Source of the DNA: SG8-41 sp036555035
Lineage (GTDB): Bacteria; Pseudomonadota; Gammaproteobacteria; Burkholderiales; SG8-41
Length of the DNA: 7,543 nt
Direction of reading: 5' to 3'
Assembly (NCBI GenBank): GCA_036555035.1
Contig: DATBMB010000139.1
Location: 1-7,543, forward strand
Position numbers and translations under genes: made by a program. Shown here piece by piece: positions 7,186 to 7,543 of the stretch. The notes under the pieces were generated by a model. The model was given only the letters and a program-made list of their open reading frames with translations. It did not search any database and was not told the origin of the DNA. How positions within the stretch are numbered: position 1 is the first letter of the stretch; every line of letters starts with the position of its first letter.

Positions 7186-7543
7186 GACGCTCCGAGAAAG
7201 GCAATTCGCTCGACCTCCGTGCCTGGCTTGACGAAGCCCGGAAGCTCGGCGAGGTGCGGGACGTCCGGGGCGCGGACTGGAATCTCGAGCTCGGTGCGAT
7301 CAGCGAGCTGAACGTAAAGAAAGAAGCTCCGCCCGCGTTGCTCTTCGACGAGATCAAGGGATATCCCAAGGGGTTTCGCGTCCTCACCTGCAGCACGAGC
7401 AGCCCGGGCAAGCTCTCCACTATCCTGCGCCTCGGCGTCGAGAAATCGCACAACGCGCTGGTCCAGAGGCTGCGCGGCAAGCCCGCGCACTGGCAGTCGG
7501 AAGCGCCGAACTACGATCCGGTGTACGGCGACAAGGGCCCCGT
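7182..7543 (+). CDS. UbiD-family decarboxylase (N-terminal fragment, runs off right edge)
   Basis: The frame from GTG 7182 stays open to the window edge, giving 120 residues of a family that is normally around 450-500. The start, SLDLRAWLDEARKLGEV (about 9-25), then APPALLFDEIKGYPKGF and a following CSTSSPGKLSTILRLG stretch, matches the N-terminal domain of UbiD-type decarboxylases. These enzymes use prenylated FMN, made by a UbiX-type prenyltransferase, to remove or add CO2 on aromatic, heteroaromatic or unsaturated acids. The catalytic Glu-Arg-Glu residues lie beyond the window, so activity cannot be checked. The GTG overlaps the previous stop by 4 bp (GTGA) and has a strong ribosome-binding site, so it is translated in the same operon as the molybdenum hydroxylase. 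This links the two enzymes to one pathway. Family assignment is good; substrate is unknown. Confidence 0.82.
   Translation, partial: MRRSEKGNSLDLRAWLDEARKLGEVRDVRGADWNLELGAISELNVKKEAPPALLFDEIKGYPKGFRVLTCSTSSPGKLSTILRLGVEKSHNALVQRLRGKPAHWQSEAPNYDPVYGDKGP

Overview
The window reads as GC-rich chromosomal DNA from a proteobacterium, most likely a betaproteobacterium. The G+C looks like roughly two thirds by eye, third codon positions are strongly G/C, and the TypA and molybdenum-hydroxylase proteins look proteobacterial. This taxonomic call is an inference from protein style; nothing here fixes the genus. Nearly all of the sequence is coding. No tRNA, rRNA, CRISPR array, insertion sequence or phage gene is visible.

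Layout, left to right. (1) 1-565, minus strand: the N-terminal half of a folate-dependent GcvT/DmdA-type protein that runs off the left edge. (2) 566-679: a short divergent intergenic region with a 7-bp-period direct repeat and a perfect 6-bp inverted repeat. (3) 680-1660, plus strand: an exported ChaN/Tiki-superfamily protein. (4) 1641-3455, minus strand: typA (bipA), a complete ribosome-associated GTPase whose 3' end overlaps the ChaN-like gene by 20 bp, tail to tail. (5) 3456-3557: a divergent AT-rich promoter region with a good extended -10 for typA and a 10-bp tandem repeat. (6) 3558 to the right edge, plus strand: a tightly packed operon. It encodes the FAD subunit, molybdenum (Moco) subunit and 2x[2Fe-2S] subunit of a xanthine-oxidase-family hydroxylase or dehydrogenase, followed by the start of a UbiD-family decarboxylase that overlaps the iron-sulphur gene by 4 bp.

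The operon at 3558-7543 is the most informative part. The three subunits form a complete electron path: substrate oxidised at Moco, two [2Fe-2S] clusters, FAD, then an external acceptor. The large subunit carries the family's Moco-binding loops and catalytic Glu but lacks the cysteine loop of true CO dehydrogenase. The FAD subunit has only one cysteine, so it lacks the extra [4Fe-4S] cluster of 4-hydroxybenzoyl-CoA reductase. Tight coupling to a UbiD decarboxylase suggests degradation of an aromatic or heteroaromatic carboxylate; the furan (hmf) pathway is one known precedent for that pairing. The substrate cannot be read from this sequence.

I see no clearly new type of system. The points worth a second look are the Moco-hydroxylase/UbiD pairing, the repeats in the two divergent intergenic regions, and the terminator-less convergent overlap of the ChaN-like gene with typA.
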